DNA from: Verrucomicrobiota bacterium
Lineage (GTDB): Bacteria; Verrucomicrobiota; Verrucomicrobiia; Verrucomicrobiales; DEV007
Length of the DNA: 5,104 bases
NCBI GenBank assembly: GCA_027618625.1
Contig: JAQCER010000337.1
Location: forward strand, 1-5,104
Reading direction: 5' to 3'
Shown here: one piece after another, positions 4,963 through 5,104 of the stretch
Position numbering within the stretch: the stretch's first letter is position 1
How the letters are laid out: each line of letters begins with the position of its first letter
Made by a program: the position numbers and the translations under genes
The notes under the pieces: model-generated
What the model was told of the DNA's origin: nothing
Database searches by the model: none
Seen by the model: the letters and a program-made list of their open reading frames with translations, nothing else

Positions 4963-5104
4963 GCCGAACTATACCCAAGGACTGACAAGGCAGGAAGTGG
5001 AAAGAGATTCCTCAGCTTGTTCCTGGCACCAGCATCCATTGGCGAAGTGGCCCCCCTGCGACCTGTGGCACCGCTGTCGTTCGGTTCGATACGGATGAAC
5101 GGCC
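4959..5104 (-). CDS. Possible C-terminal end of an upstream gene (partial)
   Basis: One minus-strand frame is open from the window edge for 47 codons, and its TGA overlaps the response-regulator ATG as ATGA. Four-base overlaps of this kind are common in operons, which is the main reason to list it. The translated tail (starting PFIRIEPND, ending LGYSSA) matches no family I recognise and has no transmembrane or kinase motif. The other two minus-strand frames stop at about 5010 and 4970. An open frame of this length occurs easily by chance at this base composition, so the region may equally be an intergenic promoter region. Confidence 0.22.
   Translation of the reverse strand, partial: PFIRIEPNDSGATGRRGATSPMDAGARNKLRNLFPLPALSVLGYSSA

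Overview
The window looks like chromosomal DNA from a GC-moderate to GC-rich Gram-negative bacterium. Weak or absent Shine-Dalgarno sequences, GTG and TTG starts, and a secreted TPR-plus-secretin-N-like protein point towards the Planctomycetota-Verrucomicrobiota-Chlamydiota group, most likely Verrucomicrobiota. That placement is an inference from gene content and style; no marker gene for taxonomy is present.

Layout. Positions 1-483 hold no convincing gene, only one doubtful 98-codon frame and a GC-rich, self-complementary stretch. A complete tRNA-Gly(TCC) with encoded CCA lies on the minus strand (484-557) behind a good sigma-70-type promoter. A small membrane protein follows on the plus strand (705-1010), with its own promoter-like sequence and a three-copy 8-bp tandem repeat just before its start. 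It converges on a minus-strand phospholipid-synthesis pair, plsY-gpsA, whose reading frames overlap by four bases (GTGA). GpsA makes sn-glycerol-3-phosphate and PlsY acylates it to lysophosphatidic acid, so the two genes encode consecutive steps of membrane lipid synthesis.

Divergent from plsY is a tandem of two plus-strand genes: an exported protein with a TPR-like region and a secretin/TonB N-terminus-like (STN) region (2897-3523), and 9 bases later an SDR oxidoreductase starting with TTG (3533-4192). This SDR has a shortened, RmlD-like coenzyme half joined to a FabG-like catalytic half. It converges on a minus-strand CreB-like response regulator (4252-4962). A possible upstream gene, running off the window edge, would overlap the regulator start by ATGA.

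The least ordinary signals are non-coding. They are a set of mutually exclusive hairpins in the plsY leader that resembles an attenuator, a perfect 11-bp inverted repeat lying over the coenzyme-binding codons of the SDR, and a G-tract between the SDR and the regulator. I see no CRISPR array, no complete insertion sequence and no defence system. Most of the window is ordinary housekeeping DNA.
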